Both the position numbers and the translations under genes were made by a program. A stretch of DNA of 64,000 bases from Proteiniphilum sp. UBA5384. Its GTDB lineage: Bacteria > Bacteroidota > Bacteroidia > Bacteroidales > Dysgonomonadaceae. This document shows, piece after piece, positions 24,309-34,174 of the stretch; position 1 is the stretch's first letter; the number at the start of each line of letters is the position of its first letter. The notes under the pieces are model-generated. The model had not been told where the DNA came from. It did no database searches and saw nothing but the letters and a program-made list of their open reading frames with translations. Where the stretch lies: contig NZ_DHOS01000073.1 in assembly GCF_002410825.1 (NCBI RefSeq), positions 48,736-112,735 on the forward strand, in the 5' to 3' direction.

Positions 24309-25283
24309 TTAAAAAGGAAGATATATTTTTTTAATGGATTCTTCATACTCTTTCCGGCAATCACTGTTTGCGGTAATACCGCCGCCGCTGCGGAAAAAGA
24401 GTTGTGAACCGCATTGTTCGATAAACCGGATTAGCACGAACGACTCCAGTACTTCTCCGTCGAAATAACCGGCCACCCCTGTATAGTAGCCCCGTGGCTC
24501 CTTCTCTGCTTCCTTGATAAGCCGGAGGGTCGCTTCCTTGGGGGCTCCCGATACCGATCCAGCCGGCAATAGTTCAAAGAAAAGCGTACCCAGATGATCG
24601 AAATAATCCTCCGGAAGTGCACCTTCGATTTCGGAACTCACCTGTAGTATTGGTCCTTTGTTTGTTTTTAGTTTATCTATATATCTGAAACGGTTTACTT
24701 TTACTGAGGTAGCAGTCTTGCTCAGGTCGTTACGTAACAGATCCACGATGGTATTATGTTCAGCCGTCTCTTTCGGATCGTGCAGGATAACTTCACGGGC
24801 ATGGGGTAAAAGTGCGTCAATTGTTCCCTTCATGGGAAAAGTGAGTATTTTACCCCTTGCTATGCATACAAAGCATTCCGGAGAAAAGCAGACCCATCTG
24901 CCGGGGACGCAGAGTTTATAGGTAGCTTTACTGAACCGGAAAATATCTTCCGTCGAAAGTGTGCTCTGCAGCGGGGTCTTGATTGTGAGGTTGGCAAGGT
25001 AGGAGTCCCCCCTTTTCAACCCCTCCATCACCACTTTAAAACGTGCCCGGTAGGTATCGTAGTTTTCGGGATTAGCCTCGAACAGGTATCCTTCCGGAAG
25101 GGTGGGAAGCGAAGTGTAAGCATTGGAAGTACCTTTTATATCAAACAGGATTTGGAACTGGCACATCGGATCTGAGATAAAGAATCCCTCCTCCATTTCA
25201 AAATCGATTGCAAACAGAAACGGTTTTCTCTCTTTTCCCGCTTCGTTCATCTTCACCTTTATATCATTGCATTGGAAAATCAT
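24309..25283 (-). CDS. pabB: aminodeoxychorismate synthase component I
   Basis: This 324-residue chorismate-binding enzyme has the ADC-synthase signature FPMKGT (K152), where anthranilate synthases have PIAGT, so aminodeoxychorismate synthesis is favoured. Other family blocks are LLPAGSVSGAPKEATLRLI, GYYTGVAGYFDG and FRSGGGITANSDCRKEYEES. It is shorter than E. coli PabB because the N-terminal part is reduced. No pabA glutaminase gene is in the window; it is probably elsewhere. Confidence 0.9.
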   Translation of the reverse strand: MIFQCNDIKVKMNEAGKERKPFLFAIDFEMEEGFFISDPMCQFQILFDIKGTSNAYTSLPTLPEGYLFEANPENYDTYRARFKVVMEGLKRGDSYLANLTIKTPLQSTLSTEDIFRFSKATYKLCVPGRWVCFSPECFVCIARGKILTFPMKGTIDALLPHAREVILHDPKETAEHNTIVDLLRNDLSKTATSVKVNRFRYIDKLKTNKGPILQVSSEIEGALPEDYFDHLGTLFFELLPAGSVSGAPKEATLRLIKEAEKEPRGYYTGVAGYFDGEVLESFVLIRFIEQCGSQLFFRSGGGITANSDCRKEYEESIKKIYLPF

Positions 25284-25287
25284 GCTA

Positions 25288-25295
25288 CAAATATA
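25288..25295 (-). promoter_or_regulatory. possible -7 element immediately before pabB
   Basis: On the minus strand TATATTTG (25295-25288) matches TAnnTTTG and sits only 4 nt before the pabB ATG (25283). If used, the transcript would start at or next to the start codon and be leaderless. No clear -33 TTTG is visible, so the call is tentative. Confidence 0.35.
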
Positions 25296-25428
25296 GTGAA
25301 CTATTTCGTTAAGCTGAATGCGTAAGGTTTATTTCATATCGACTATGCTTACTGCCTTCAATAAGGTGTCACATATTGGTGGAAGGATCGGGGGTATTGA
25401 AAATTTCTTGAAGAGATCAGTAAAATAT

Positions 25429-25459
25429 TTTGCGGATATAGATTTTTGCTTTTACTTTG
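25429..25459 (+). promoter_or_regulatory. promoter-like sequence before the ECF sigma gene
   Basis: TTTG (25429-25432), 20 nt, then TACTTTG (25453-25459). The surrounding about 38 nt closely resemble the promoter at 37124-37161 before the branched-chain operon. A second exact -7 element, TATTTTTG, is at 25505-25512, only 30 nt before the ATG, with no clear -33. Either could drive the sigma factor gene. Confidence 0.5.
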
Positions 25460-25541
25460 ATACATTTCCTCTTTTGTAGACGTTTATATCTGATAATATT
25501 GTCTTATTTTTGCCGGGCAAAAAGTGAATTCCCTGATTTAA

Positions 25542-26114
25542 ATGGAAAAAAATAAACAATCCGACACATATCTGTGGGGAAAATTCCTTGAAGGAGATGC
25601 CGACGCTTATGCAAAAATTTATAAGCAAACGGTACAGGACCTTTTCCGGTACGGGTTGCTGTTCTCTTCGGACAGGGAATTGGTGAAGGATTGCATTCAT
25701 GATGTCTTTATAAAAATATATGCCAACAGGGTTTCATTGAGTATGACCGATAATGTAAGTGCCTACCTCAATACTTCACTCAAAAATACAATCATTAATC
25801 AACTTAAAAAGAATCGGTCCATTTCTTCCCTCCAGGAAATGGATGAGTGGGGCGAAACCGGCGACGATGCCGAAACGCCTGAATCTTCCTATATCCGTAA
25901 AGAATCAGATGGTCAGTTGAACCAAACATGGCAATCCGCCATGTCCGTCTTGAGTTTACGACAACGGGAAATCATGTATTACCGTTTTGTAAAGAACCTG
26001 AGTATAGAAGAGATTTGCAAAATTACCAATATCCAATACCAATCGGTGGCAAATTCAATTCAACGATCGCTGATCCGGATCAAAAATTTGATCAAAAAGC
26101 AAAGTCTTCCCTAA
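25542..26114 (+). CDS. ECF-family RNA polymerase sigma factor
   Basis: This 190-residue sigma-70 factor has only regions 2 and 4. Region 2 is seen in DAYAKIYKQTVQDLFRYG and LVKDCIHDVFIKIYANR (about residues 18-65). Region 4 with its helix-turn-helix is LRQREIMYYRFVKNLSIEEICKITNIQYQSVANSIQRSLIRIK (about 143-186). It is the Bacteroidota PUL-type ECF factor, normally held inactive by a FecR-like anti-sigma factor, encoded next. It should direct transcription of the downstream susC/susD genes. Confidence 0.93.
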   Translation: MEKNKQSDTYLWGKFLEGDADAYAKIYKQTVQDLFRYGLLFSSDRELVKDCIHDVFIKIYANRVSLSMTDNVSAYLNTSLKNTIINQLKKNRSISSLQEMDEWGETGDDAETPESSYIRKESDGQLNQTWQSAMSVLSLRQREIMYYRFVKNLSIEEICKITNIQYQSVANSIQRSLIRIKNLIKKQSLP

Positions 26115-26210
26115 AAGTTGTCTAATTAATGTTTATTTGCAAAAATTAAGAGTATAAAATGATATACTTTCTGTTGATGTGAATGTAATATAATTGTTAT
26201 TAGACAAAAT

Positions 26211-27404
26211 ATGAAATTCACCCAGAAACATGCCGATTTTTCGGTATACGCTTTTGAAGATTTTTTGCAAGATGAGTTTTTTATCCGGTCCATTCATTCT
26301 CCCAATGAAGAGACCGCTCTGTTTTGGCAGGATTTTGAAAAGTCCAATCCTGCCAATATTGATGAGTTCTGTCTGGCAAAGGAGTATCTGGAAACGGTTA
26401 AAGCCGGTGACGGGATCCTGTTGGGTGATAATGAAGTGGCCGATTTATGGAACAGGATAGATAAAACCAATCATAAGCGTGTAAGGACCCGGAATTACAG
26501 GATCGTAAAATGGTCGGCTGCTGCATCCGTCGCAGCCATACTTGGCATTTTCTTTTTTATGAATTTTCACGGCAATACCAAAAGGGATATCGCTTCATAT
26601 GCCGTTCATACAAAAGATAGCGTCTCTGATATTGATGGAGATGTTTTATTGGTTTTGTCGGAGGATAACATCATTCGTATCGAAGATAAAGAGGCTTCTG
26701 TTATGTATGGAGAACATGAAATCAGGGCGGGCAAAGAAACTGTCAGCAAAGAGGTTGATGATAATTATAACCAACTGATTGTGCCGCACGGTAAGCGCTC
26801 TGTTTTGACTCTGGCAGATGGTTCAAGGATTTGGGTAAATTCCGGTACCCGCGTTGTCTATCCTTCCCGGTTCGATAAAAAACAACGGGAAGTTTACGTA
26901 GATGGGGAGGCTTATCTGGAGGTTTCCAAAGATCCCGACCGTCCGTTTTTTGTGAAAACAAAAGATATGAACGTGCGGGTGTTGGGGACCAAATTCAATG
27001 TGACGGCCTATGAATCGGAAACATTCAGCCAGGTGGTGTTAGCGGAAGGAAAAGTGCAGGTACAGTCGGGAGCCAATGACGCAGTTATTCTGAAGCCTGA
27101 CGAAAAATATGCCGTGAAAGAGGGTGTCGATGCCGTGAAAAAAGTAGATGCCGGGAAATATATTTCGTGGGTACAGGGATTTTATAATTTCGAGAGTGCC
27201 GGTTTTGGTTTTGTGATAAATCGGTTGTCAATGTACTACGGGATTGATATCGAAGTGGATCCTACATTGGAAAAAGTAAAATGCTCCGGAAAGATCGATT
27301 TGAATAATCCGTTGGAAACCGTATTGGACGGACTGGATTTCATTATTCCCCTATCTTATCGGTACGAAACCTCAAATGCAACTTATTATATCAATGCCAG
27401 ATAA
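26211..27404 (+). CDS. FecR-family anti-sigma factor with DUF4974
   Basis: This 397-residue inner-membrane regulator has a cytoplasmic part of about 100 residues, one membrane helix (WSAAASVAAILGIFFFMNF, about 101-119), a periplasmic FecR domain (about 188-285; LIVPHGKRSVLTLADGSRIWVNSGTRVVYP) and a C-terminal DUF4974 domain (about 325-396). It is expected to bind the ECF sigma factor and to receive a signal from the STN domain of the neighbouring SusC-like transporter. It lies 96 nt after the sigma gene. Confidence 0.93.
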   Translation: MKFTQKHADFSVYAFEDFLQDEFFIRSIHSPNEETALFWQDFEKSNPANIDEFCLAKEYLETVKAGDGILLGDNEVADLWNRIDKTNHKRVRTRNYRIVKWSAAASVAAILGIFFFMNFHGNTKRDIASYAVHTKDSVSDIDGDVLLVLSEDNIIRIEDKEASVMYGEHEIRAGKETVSKEVDDNYNQLIVPHGKRSVLTLADGSRIWVNSGTRVVYPSRFDKKQREVYVDGEAYLEVSKDPDRPFFVKTKDMNVRVLGTKFNVTAYESETFSQVVLAEGKVQVQSGANDAVILKPDEKYAVKEGVDAVKKVDAGKYISWVQGFYNFESAGFGFVINRLSMYYGIDIEVDPTLEKVKCSGKIDLNNPLETVLDGLDFIIPLSYRYETSNATYYINAR

Positions 27405-27455
27405 TGTGAGTTTTTGTATATAAATAACTTTAGTTGAGATGATAATGAAAGTGTT

Positions 27456-30400
27456 ATGAAAAATTTTAACTTTATTGTGAAGAACGCACGAGGGAAAAAA
27501 TTTCCCTATGTGCTGTATTGCCTCCTTTTTTGGAGTGTGACACTGTCTTTTGCCGGTAATACCGTATATTCGCAAAATGACAAGACTCTATCGATTCGGG
27601 CCACCAATGAAACGGTACGTGAAGTGTTGGATCGGATTGAAAAGACCTTCGGGTATGTCTTTTTTTATTTAGACGATACATCAGATTTGGACCGAAAGGT
27701 GTCTATCAACCAGAGCGGGAAAAATATAGAAGAGATCCTGACGGAATTATTGTCCGGGACTTCCTGCACTTATCGCATTTCGGACCGTCAGGTATTTATT
27801 TCGGAAAAACGAACAGTCGAAAACCGTGAAGTTGCTCAACAAGCACAATTGCGGAGGATTAGTGGACGCGTTACCGATGTCAAAGGTGAACCCCTGATCG
27901 GGGTGAATATTACCGTGGAAGGAAAAACCGGCGGTACAATAACCGATTTGGATGGACTGTATGAGTTGCATATCGACCAGAGAAATGCTGTGCTCCTTTT
28001 CTCCTACATAGGGTTTACCCCGGTGGAGATCAGGACCAATTCTTCCTCCAGCATTTACGATGTGATTCTCGAAGAACAGGTGAATGAACTGGAAGAGACA
28101 GTTATCATCGGTTATGGTACCCAGCGTAAAATCAGTAATATAGGGGCCCAGTCTTCGTTGAAACTCGAAGATATCAAATCGCCTTCGGCAAGTTTGACTA
28201 CAGTATTGGCCGGACGATTGGCGGGTGTAGTGGCTGTGCAGCGGACAGGTGAACCGGGTAAGGATGCCGCGGATATCTGGATTCGCGGTATTGCCACTCC
28301 CAATACGGCAAAACCTTTGATCCTGGTAGATGGCGTGGAACGGTCATTCAATGATATTGACCCGGAAGACATAGAATCACTGACAACCCTGAAAGATGCT
28401 TCTGCTACGGCCGTATATGGGGTGCGGGGTGCGAACGGTGTGATCATCATTAAAACAAAACCCGGTAAAATTGGTAAACCGACTATCAGTACCGACTATT
28501 ACGAGTCATTCACCCGGTTTACGAAAATGGTGGACCTCACCGATGGGGTTTCTTATATGAAAGCCGCCAACGAGGCATTGAGGAATGACGGATTGGCGAC
28601 AAGGTATACCGAGTCGCAGATACAGAATACAATTCTGGGAAAAGATCCCTATCTGTATCCGAATGTGGATTGGTTGAACGAGATATTCAATGACTGGGGA
28701 CATAACCGTCGTGTGAATGTCAATGTGCGTGGAGGTAGCGAGAAGGCCTCTTATTATGCCTCTGTCAGCTATTTCAACGAAACAGGCATGACGGTCACCG
28801 ATAAGAATATAGGTGCGTTTGATTCGAAAATGAAATATAGCCGCTATAATTTCACGACCAACCTGAGCCTTGAGGCCACACCATCCACCAAAGTGGAAAT
28901 CGGTGCCCAGGGATATCTGGGTGAGGGTAACTATCCGGCTATCTCTTCGGCAAGTTTATATAATGCCGCCATGTCGGTGTCGCCGGTAGAATACCCGAAG
29001 ATGTTTTTTGTAAATGGTGAGCCATTCGTGCCGGGACGTTCTTCAAATAATAACTTCAATAATCCTTATTCGCAAGCCACACGCCGGGGGTACGATAATT
29101 TGACCAAAAACCAGATTTACTCCAACTTACGTGTTACCCAGGATCTGGGCATGTTTATCCAGGGTCTCAATCTGACAGCCATGTATGCATTTGACGTGTA
29201 CAATGAAATACATGTGCATCAGGATCGTGCCGAATCGACTTACTATTTCCTGGATACCAACGTTCCTTACGACCTGAATGGTCAACCCATCCTGCAAAGG
29301 ATTTATACGGGTACCAATGTATTAAGCTACAGTCAGGAGACCAGTGGCAATAAGAAAACATATCTCGAAGCTTCGTTGAATTATGACCGGACTTTTAACG
29401 ATCACCGGGTGAGTGGTCTGTTTCTTTTCAACCAGCAGCAAAGGCTTCTTTACCCGAAAGGTACTTTGGAAGAGGCCATTCCCTATCGCCTGATGGGTAT
29501 TGCGGGTCGTGCTACCTATTCATGGAAAGACCGTTACTTTGCAGAGTTCAATATCGGCTACAATGGCGCCGAGAACTTCTCACCGAAGAATCGCTATGGA
29601 ACTTTCCCCGCATTTGGAGTGGGATGGGTGATCTCCAATGAGAAATTCTGGCAACCGTTATCACGGGCGGTATCACTCTTTAAGATTCGTTATACAGATG
29701 GAAAAGTAGGTAACAGCGAGGTGTCTGACCGCCGTTTTATGTATCTGGACCAAATGAAAGAAAACGATAGTTATGGGTACAAATTAGGACCTAACGGTAC
29801 AAAATATTCGGGATATGAGACACTGAATATGGCTGTGGACCTGATATGGGAAGAAGCACGCAAACAAGATCTCGGCATTGACCTGAAGTTGCTTGACGAT
29901 GATCTTTCTGTTATCTTCGACATTTTTAAAGAACGCCGCGAGAATATCCTTCTGAAACGGGAAAACTCAATACCCTCTTTTCTCGGATACAATACTTCTG
30001 CACCTTATGGAAATATCGGTATCGTAGAGAACAAAGGTTTTGATGCTACGGTAGAATATACCAAGCATTTCAATAAGGACTGGATGTTGATGATACGGGG
30101 TAACTTTACCTACAATAAAGACAAATGGATCCAGGGCGAGTTACCGGAACAACGGTATGAGTGGATGAACCAGTATGGTCGTAACATCCTCGCCAAGAAA
30201 GGTTATATCGCCGAAGGTCTGTTTACGCAGGCTGAAATTGACGATATGGCCCGTTGGAACGCATTGTCCGACGCAAATAAAGCTATTACGCCAAAACCGT
30301 TTGCATCCCAGTTCGGCACCGTAAAAGCCGGTGATATCAAGTATAAAGATCTGAATAACGATGGACAGATTGATGCTTATGACCAGACATACATCTGTCG

Positions 30401-30908
30401 TGGTGATGTGCCGGCAATGGTATATGGTTTCGGATTTACGGTAGGCTGGAAAAGCCTGCAAGTGGGGATGATGTTCCAGGGGGCTCACGATGCTGAACGT
30501 ATCATGAGTGGAAGCAGTATCCAGCCATTTAATGGCGGTGGTGGTGCCGGCAACCTGTATAGCAACATTGCCGACCGGTGGACGGAAGACAACCCGAACC
30601 AGAATGCTTTCTATCCGCGATTGTCATATGGTGCGGAAACTTCCAGTAATATCAATAATTTCCAGCCGAGTACATGGTGGGTACGCGATGTTAGTTTCAT
30701 GCGCTTGAAAACTATGCAGATATCATATAACCTGCCAAAAGATTGGGTCAATAAATTACACCTGAAAAATGCTGCTGTGTACGTGATGGGGAATAACCTA
30801 TTTACACTCAGTCGGTTTAAGTTGTGGGATCCGGAATTAAATACGGATAACGGAGCCTCTTATCCCAATACGACGTCCTATTCGGCCGGTATTAATTTTA
30901 CATTCTAA
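27456..30908 (+). CDS. SusC/RagA-family TonB-dependent transporter with STN domain
   Basis: This 1150-residue outer-membrane transporter has, in order: signal peptide (1-40, ending VYSQ), STN signalling domain (about 44-116), carboxypeptidase-regulatory-like beta-sandwich (about 133-205), TonB-box-like ETVIIGYGTQRK (214-225), plug domain with PSASLTTVLAGRLAGVVAVQRTGEPG and ILVDGVERSF, and a large beta-barrel ending in AGINFTF. The STN domain allows it to signal to the FecR protein. It works with SusD as a lid-and-barrel pair to import oligosaccharides, here probably mannan fragments given the GH76 gene. Confidence 0.96.
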   Translation: MKNFNFIVKNARGKKFPYVLYCLLFWSVTLSFAGNTVYSQNDKTLSIRATNETVREVLDRIEKTFGYVFFYLDDTSDLDRKVSINQSGKNIEEILTELLSGTSCTYRISDRQVFISEKRTVENREVAQQAQLRRISGRVTDVKGEPLIGVNITVEGKTGGTITDLDGLYELHIDQRNAVLLFSYIGFTPVEIRTNSSSSIYDVILEEQVNELEETVIIGYGTQRKISNIGAQSSLKLEDIKSPSASLTTVLAGRLAGVVAVQRTGEPGKDAADIWIRGIATPNTAKPLILVDGVERSFNDIDPEDIESLTTLKDASATAVYGVRGANGVIIIKTKPGKIGKPTISTDYYESFTRFTKMVDLTDGVSYMKAANEALRNDGLATRYTESQIQNTILGKDPYLYPNVDWLNEIFNDWGHNRRVNVNVRGGSEKASYYASVSYFNETGMTVTDKNIGAFDSKMKYSRYNFTTNLSLEATPSTKVEIGAQGYLGEGNYPAISSASLYNAAMSVSPVEYPKMFFVNGEPFVPGRSSNNNFNNPYSQATRRGYDNLTKNQIYSNLRVTQDLGMFIQGLNLTAMYAFDVYNEIHVHQDRAESTYYFLDTNVPYDLNGQPILQRIYTGTNVLSYSQETSGNKKTYLEASLNYDRTFNDHRVSGLFLFNQQQRLLYPKGTLEEAIPYRLMGIAGRATYSWKDRYFAEFNIGYNGAENFSPKNRYGTFPAFGVGWVISNEKFWQPLSRAVSLFKIRYTDGKVGNSEVSDRRFMYLDQMKENDSYGYKLGPNGTKYSGYETLNMAVDLIWEEARKQDLGIDLKLLDDDLSVIFDIFKERRENILLKRENSIPSFLGYNTSAPYGNIGIVENKGFDATVEYTKHFNKDWMLMIRGNFTYNKDKWIQGELPEQRYEWMNQYGRNILAKKGYIAEGLFTQAEIDDMARWNALSDANKAITPKPFASQFGTVKAGDIKYKDLNNDGQIDAYDQTYICRGDVPAMVYGFGFTVGWKSLQVGMMFQGAHDAERIMSGSSIQPFNGGGGAGNLYSNIADRWTEDNPNQNAFYPRLSYGAETSSNINNFQPSTWWVRDVSFMRLKTMQISYNLPKDWVNKLHLKNAAVYVMGNNLFTLSRFKLWDPELNTDNGASYPNTTSYSAGINFTF

Positions 30909-30920
30909 AAAACAGTGACG

Positions 30921-32843
30921 ATGAAAAAATGCAATTATATATTCTGTGGTATGTTGTCGCTATTCATGGCGGTAACCTCCTGTTCTGACTATTTCGACCA
31001 GATACCTGATGACCGTCTGTCGTTGGAAGAGATTTTTACAACAAGAGACGGAGCCTTGAAATATCTTTCTAATGTCTATACATTCCTGCCCGATGAGTTC
31101 AATCAGCGACAGGTGCATGAAACAAGCCTTTATCGTACGCCCGGCCCATGGACCGGTGGTTCCGACGAAGCTGAATGGACCTCATCGGGAAATAAAGCCA
31201 AGCTGATCAATAACAATACGATCGATGCCACCGAAAATACAATGGTATTATACCGTTGGAAAAGCTGGTATTCGGGGATACATGAGGCCGCTGTATTTAC
31301 CAAATATGTGGACCAGGCCCCGCTTACAACAGCAGAGAGAACACAATGGAAAGCCGAGGCGCGTGCATTGCGTGCTATCTACTATTTCTATCTGGTACGC
31401 ACTTATGGTCCTGTACCCATTCTGGAGGACGATTTTCCATTGAATACGCCGAGTGACCAGTTACAATTGCCACGCAGTACCGTAGACAGGTGCTTCGACT
31501 TCATCGTTTCGGAATTGAAAGCTGCACAGAATAGCGGTCTGCTGGAAGATGCCTCTTCTGACAGGACTACGGGTGTCGGGCGTATCGATAAAGCTATAGC
31601 ACAGGCATTTATCATTGAGGTGTTGACATATCGTGCCAGTTGGCTGTTTAATGGTGAGTGCAGTTATTATTCCGATCTGATGAATCCGGACGGAACAAAA
31701 TTATTTCCTGATCAGCCGGACGCGGCAACCATCAAGGCAAATTGGCAAAAAGTAATTACCGAATGCCGCCAGTTTCTGAATGATTACGAAGGCCGTTTTC
31801 AGTTGATGCATACCGATAAGTCAGGAAAACCCGTCGCCGGTCCCGATGCCGAGGGGTTTAACCCCTACGAATCCTATCGTCGCGCCATCAGGACTTTATT
31901 TTCGGAGATGGGAAACAACAGGGAGATGATTTTTTATCGGATGGATAATGCTGCAGGAACCATGCAGTACGACCGTATGCCCAATAAATCGGGCAACACA
32001 TCCAATTACCGGGGAGGAAGTCTGTTGGGCGCTACCCAGGAAATGGTGGATGCCTACTTTATGGCAAATGGGATATCGCCTATCACCGGCTATGCCGCCG
32101 ATGGCGTGACGCCCATTACCAATCCGCTTTCCGGTTATAAAGAAGACGGCTATTCTGCTTCGGACTATAAAGCTGAAGATGGAACGCTGTATGCACCTAC
32201 GGGTACGCGTAATATGTACGTGAACCGTGAGCCGCGCTTCTATGCCGATATTACTTTTAGTAATTCAAAATGGTTTTCAGGTACCGAAGGCGATTACATC
32301 ACCGATTTCACCTATAGTGGAAACTGTGGAAAGGCACAAGGGAACAATGACTTTACCAGTACCGGATACCTGGTACGGAAGAATATGGATTCCGGTGACC
32401 GTAACCAAAACCTGGTTTGCGTATTGCTCCGCTTGCCGAATATCTATTTTAATTATATGGAAGCATTGGCACATGCAGACCCTACCCATGAAGATATTTG
32501 GAAGTATATGAATCTGATCCGCAGACGTGCCGGCATTCCTGAATACGGAACGTCAAACCTGCCGAAACCGACTACTACGGATGGGATAATGGAATTGATC
32601 CGGAAAGAAAAACGCATTGAGTTGAGTTTTGAGAATTGCCGTTATTTCGACGTGCGTCGTTGGGGGCTGACAGCCGAATTTTTCAATAAACCGGTGCACG
32701 GCATGAATGTGAACTACGATGGAAACGAGTTCTACAAACGTACGGAAATCACTTCACGCAATTTCGACCGTCAGTATTTTTTCCCGATACCGCAAAGCGA
32801 AATAGATATTGACAAAAACCTGATGCAAAATACCGGATTTTAA
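30921..32843 (+). CDS. SusD/RagB-family lipoprotein
   Basis: This 640-residue surface lipoprotein has a lipobox at AVTSC within the first 25 residues. It has the SusD TPR-like helical core, with LRAIYYFYLVRTYGPVPIL, the NYMEALAHADPTHEDIWKYMNLIRRRAGIP block and the C-terminal ERIELSFENCRYFDVRRWG-like block (here EKRIELSFENCRYFDVRRWG). It pairs with the preceding SusC. The ATG at 30921 is preferred to the GTG at 30915. At about 640 residues it is on the long side for the family. Confidence 0.94.
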   Translation: MKKCNYIFCGMLSLFMAVTSCSDYFDQIPDDRLSLEEIFTTRDGALKYLSNVYTFLPDEFNQRQVHETSLYRTPGPWTGGSDEAEWTSSGNKAKLINNNTIDATENTMVLYRWKSWYSGIHEAAVFTKYVDQAPLTTAERTQWKAEARALRAIYYFYLVRTYGPVPILEDDFPLNTPSDQLQLPRSTVDRCFDFIVSELKAAQNSGLLEDASSDRTTGVGRIDKAIAQAFIIEVLTYRASWLFNGECSYYSDLMNPDGTKLFPDQPDAATIKANWQKVITECRQFLNDYEGRFQLMHTDKSGKPVAGPDAEGFNPYESYRRAIRTLFSEMGNNREMIFYRMDNAAGTMQYDRMPNKSGNTSNYRGGSLLGATQEMVDAYFMANGISPITGYAADGVTPITNPLSGYKEDGYSASDYKAEDGTLYAPTGTRNMYVNREPRFYADITFSNSKWFSGTEGDYITDFTYSGNCGKAQGNNDFTSTGYLVRKNMDSGDRNQNLVCVLLRLPNIYFNYMEALAHADPTHEDIWKYMNLIRRRAGIPEYGTSNLPKPTTTDGIMELIRKEKRIELSFENCRYFDVRRWGLTAEFFNKPVHGMNVNYDGNEFYKRTEITSRNFDRQYFFPIPQSEIDIDKNLMQNTGF

Positions 32844-32867
32844 TAAAACTGATTAATCAATAGAATA

Positions 32868-34151
32868 ATGAAACAATATATATTTACCATAATATGTTTG
32901 ATGTCGGCTGCATTTTTGTCGGCATGCAATGATGACAAGGAAGCCAAACCCTATATTCCGGATTACGAAATCGTACCGCAATATACTGATGCCGATACGT
33001 GGATAGCTTACGAGGCTTTTAATCAATATTTGCTGGATAACAACAAATATATCTATAAAGCCAGTACGGCCAATGAAGCCGCCGTGGATCGTAATAATGG
33101 AGCGGCAGCGATCTGGTGCCAGCCTATTTATTGGGATATGGCCATTAATGCCTATAAACGCGCCAAGGCCGAAAGTAACACCGAAAGGGAGCAGAAATAT
33201 AAAACTCTTGCCGATCGACTCTTCGCCGGAAATAAAGCACATTATGCCAATTTCGACTTTGATGATAACAATACCAATACCGGATGGTTTATTTATGATG
33301 ATATCATGTGGTGGACCATCTCTTTGGCACGTGCTTATGAAGAGTTTGGTGTGGGAGAGTATCTGGACCTGTCGGAAAAAAGTTTCGGCCGTGTTTGGTA
33401 TGGTTCCGAAAAAGTAGGTGATACAGGATCGTATGCCGATCCCGAAAAAGGACTGGGCGGCGGTATGTTCTGGCAATGGCAACCTATCCAGAACCCGAGA
33501 CCGAATGAGGCTGACAACGGTAAAATGGCTTGTATCAATTTTCCGACCGTTGTGGCGGCACTTACATTGTATAATAATGTGCCGGAAGGGAGAACCGAAT
33601 CTTCCGACCTTCGACCTGTCTATCAGACAAAAGAGCAATATCTGGAAAAAGGAAAAGAAATCTACGATTGGGCGGTAAATAATTTGGTGGATATCAGTAC
33701 CGGACAGGTTGCCGACAGCAGGCATGGAAACGGTAATCCGGCATGGAAAGATCATGTATATAACCAAGCAACATATATCGGTGCTTCCATATTGCTTTAT
33801 AAAGCGACCAAAGAACAGCAATATCTGGACAATGCCGTTATGGCTGCAGATTATACGATGAAGACTATGTCGGGGACATTCGATCTGCTACCTTTCGAGT
33901 CGGGTGTTGAACAAGGTATATATACAGCTATTTTTGCCCAATACATCGCCATGCTGGTATATGATTGCGGACAGGAACAATATATTCCTTTCATCAGGCG
34001 CAATATCAATTATGGATGGGCGAACCGTGATAAAACACGGGATATTTGCGGTGGCGACTATACCAAGGCTGTCGTGGAAGGTGATGCAGTAGAAAGTTAT
34101 GCCGCTTCAGGTATTCCCGCACTGATGTTATTGTTTCCTGTAGATAAATGA
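32868..34151 (+). CDS. GH76 family lipoprotein, putative endo-alpha-1,6-mannanase
   Basis: This 427-residue protein has a lipobox at LSAC (residue 20), so it is probably on the cell surface. The (alpha/alpha)6-type GH76 domain has the catalytic Asp pair at D144-D145 in FIYDDIMWW, plus GGGMFWQW and NQATYIGASILLYKATKE blocks. GH76 enzymes cut alpha-1,6-mannan backbones, as in fungal cell-wall mannan or bacterial lipomannans. It is the only glycoside hydrolase in this locus, so the locus probably handles a simple alpha-mannan-type glycan or works with enzymes encoded elsewhere. Confidence 0.87.
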   Translation: MKQYIFTIICLMSAAFLSACNDDKEAKPYIPDYEIVPQYTDADTWIAYEAFNQYLLDNNKYIYKASTANEAAVDRNNGAAAIWCQPIYWDMAINAYKRAKAESNTEREQKYKTLADRLFAGNKAHYANFDFDDNNTNTGWFIYDDIMWWTISLARAYEEFGVGEYLDLSEKSFGRVWYGSEKVGDTGSYADPEKGLGGGMFWQWQPIQNPRPNEADNGKMACINFPTVVAALTLYNNVPEGRTESSDLRPVYQTKEQYLEKGKEIYDWAVNNLVDISTGQVADSRHGNGNPAWKDHVYNQATYIGASILLYKATKEQQYLDNAVMAADYTMKTMSGTFDLLPFESGVEQGIYTAIFAQYIAMLVYDCGQEQYIPFIRRNINYGWANRDKTRDICGGDYTKAVVEGDAVESYAASGIPALMLLFPVDK

Positions 34152-34174
34152 TTGAATACTAATAAACAAAAAAA

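Noticed and set aside
32853..33821. 322-codon open frame antisense to the GH76 gene
   Set aside because: The GH76 frame has signal peptide, lipobox and catalytic motif; the reverse frame has no domain or plausible start context.
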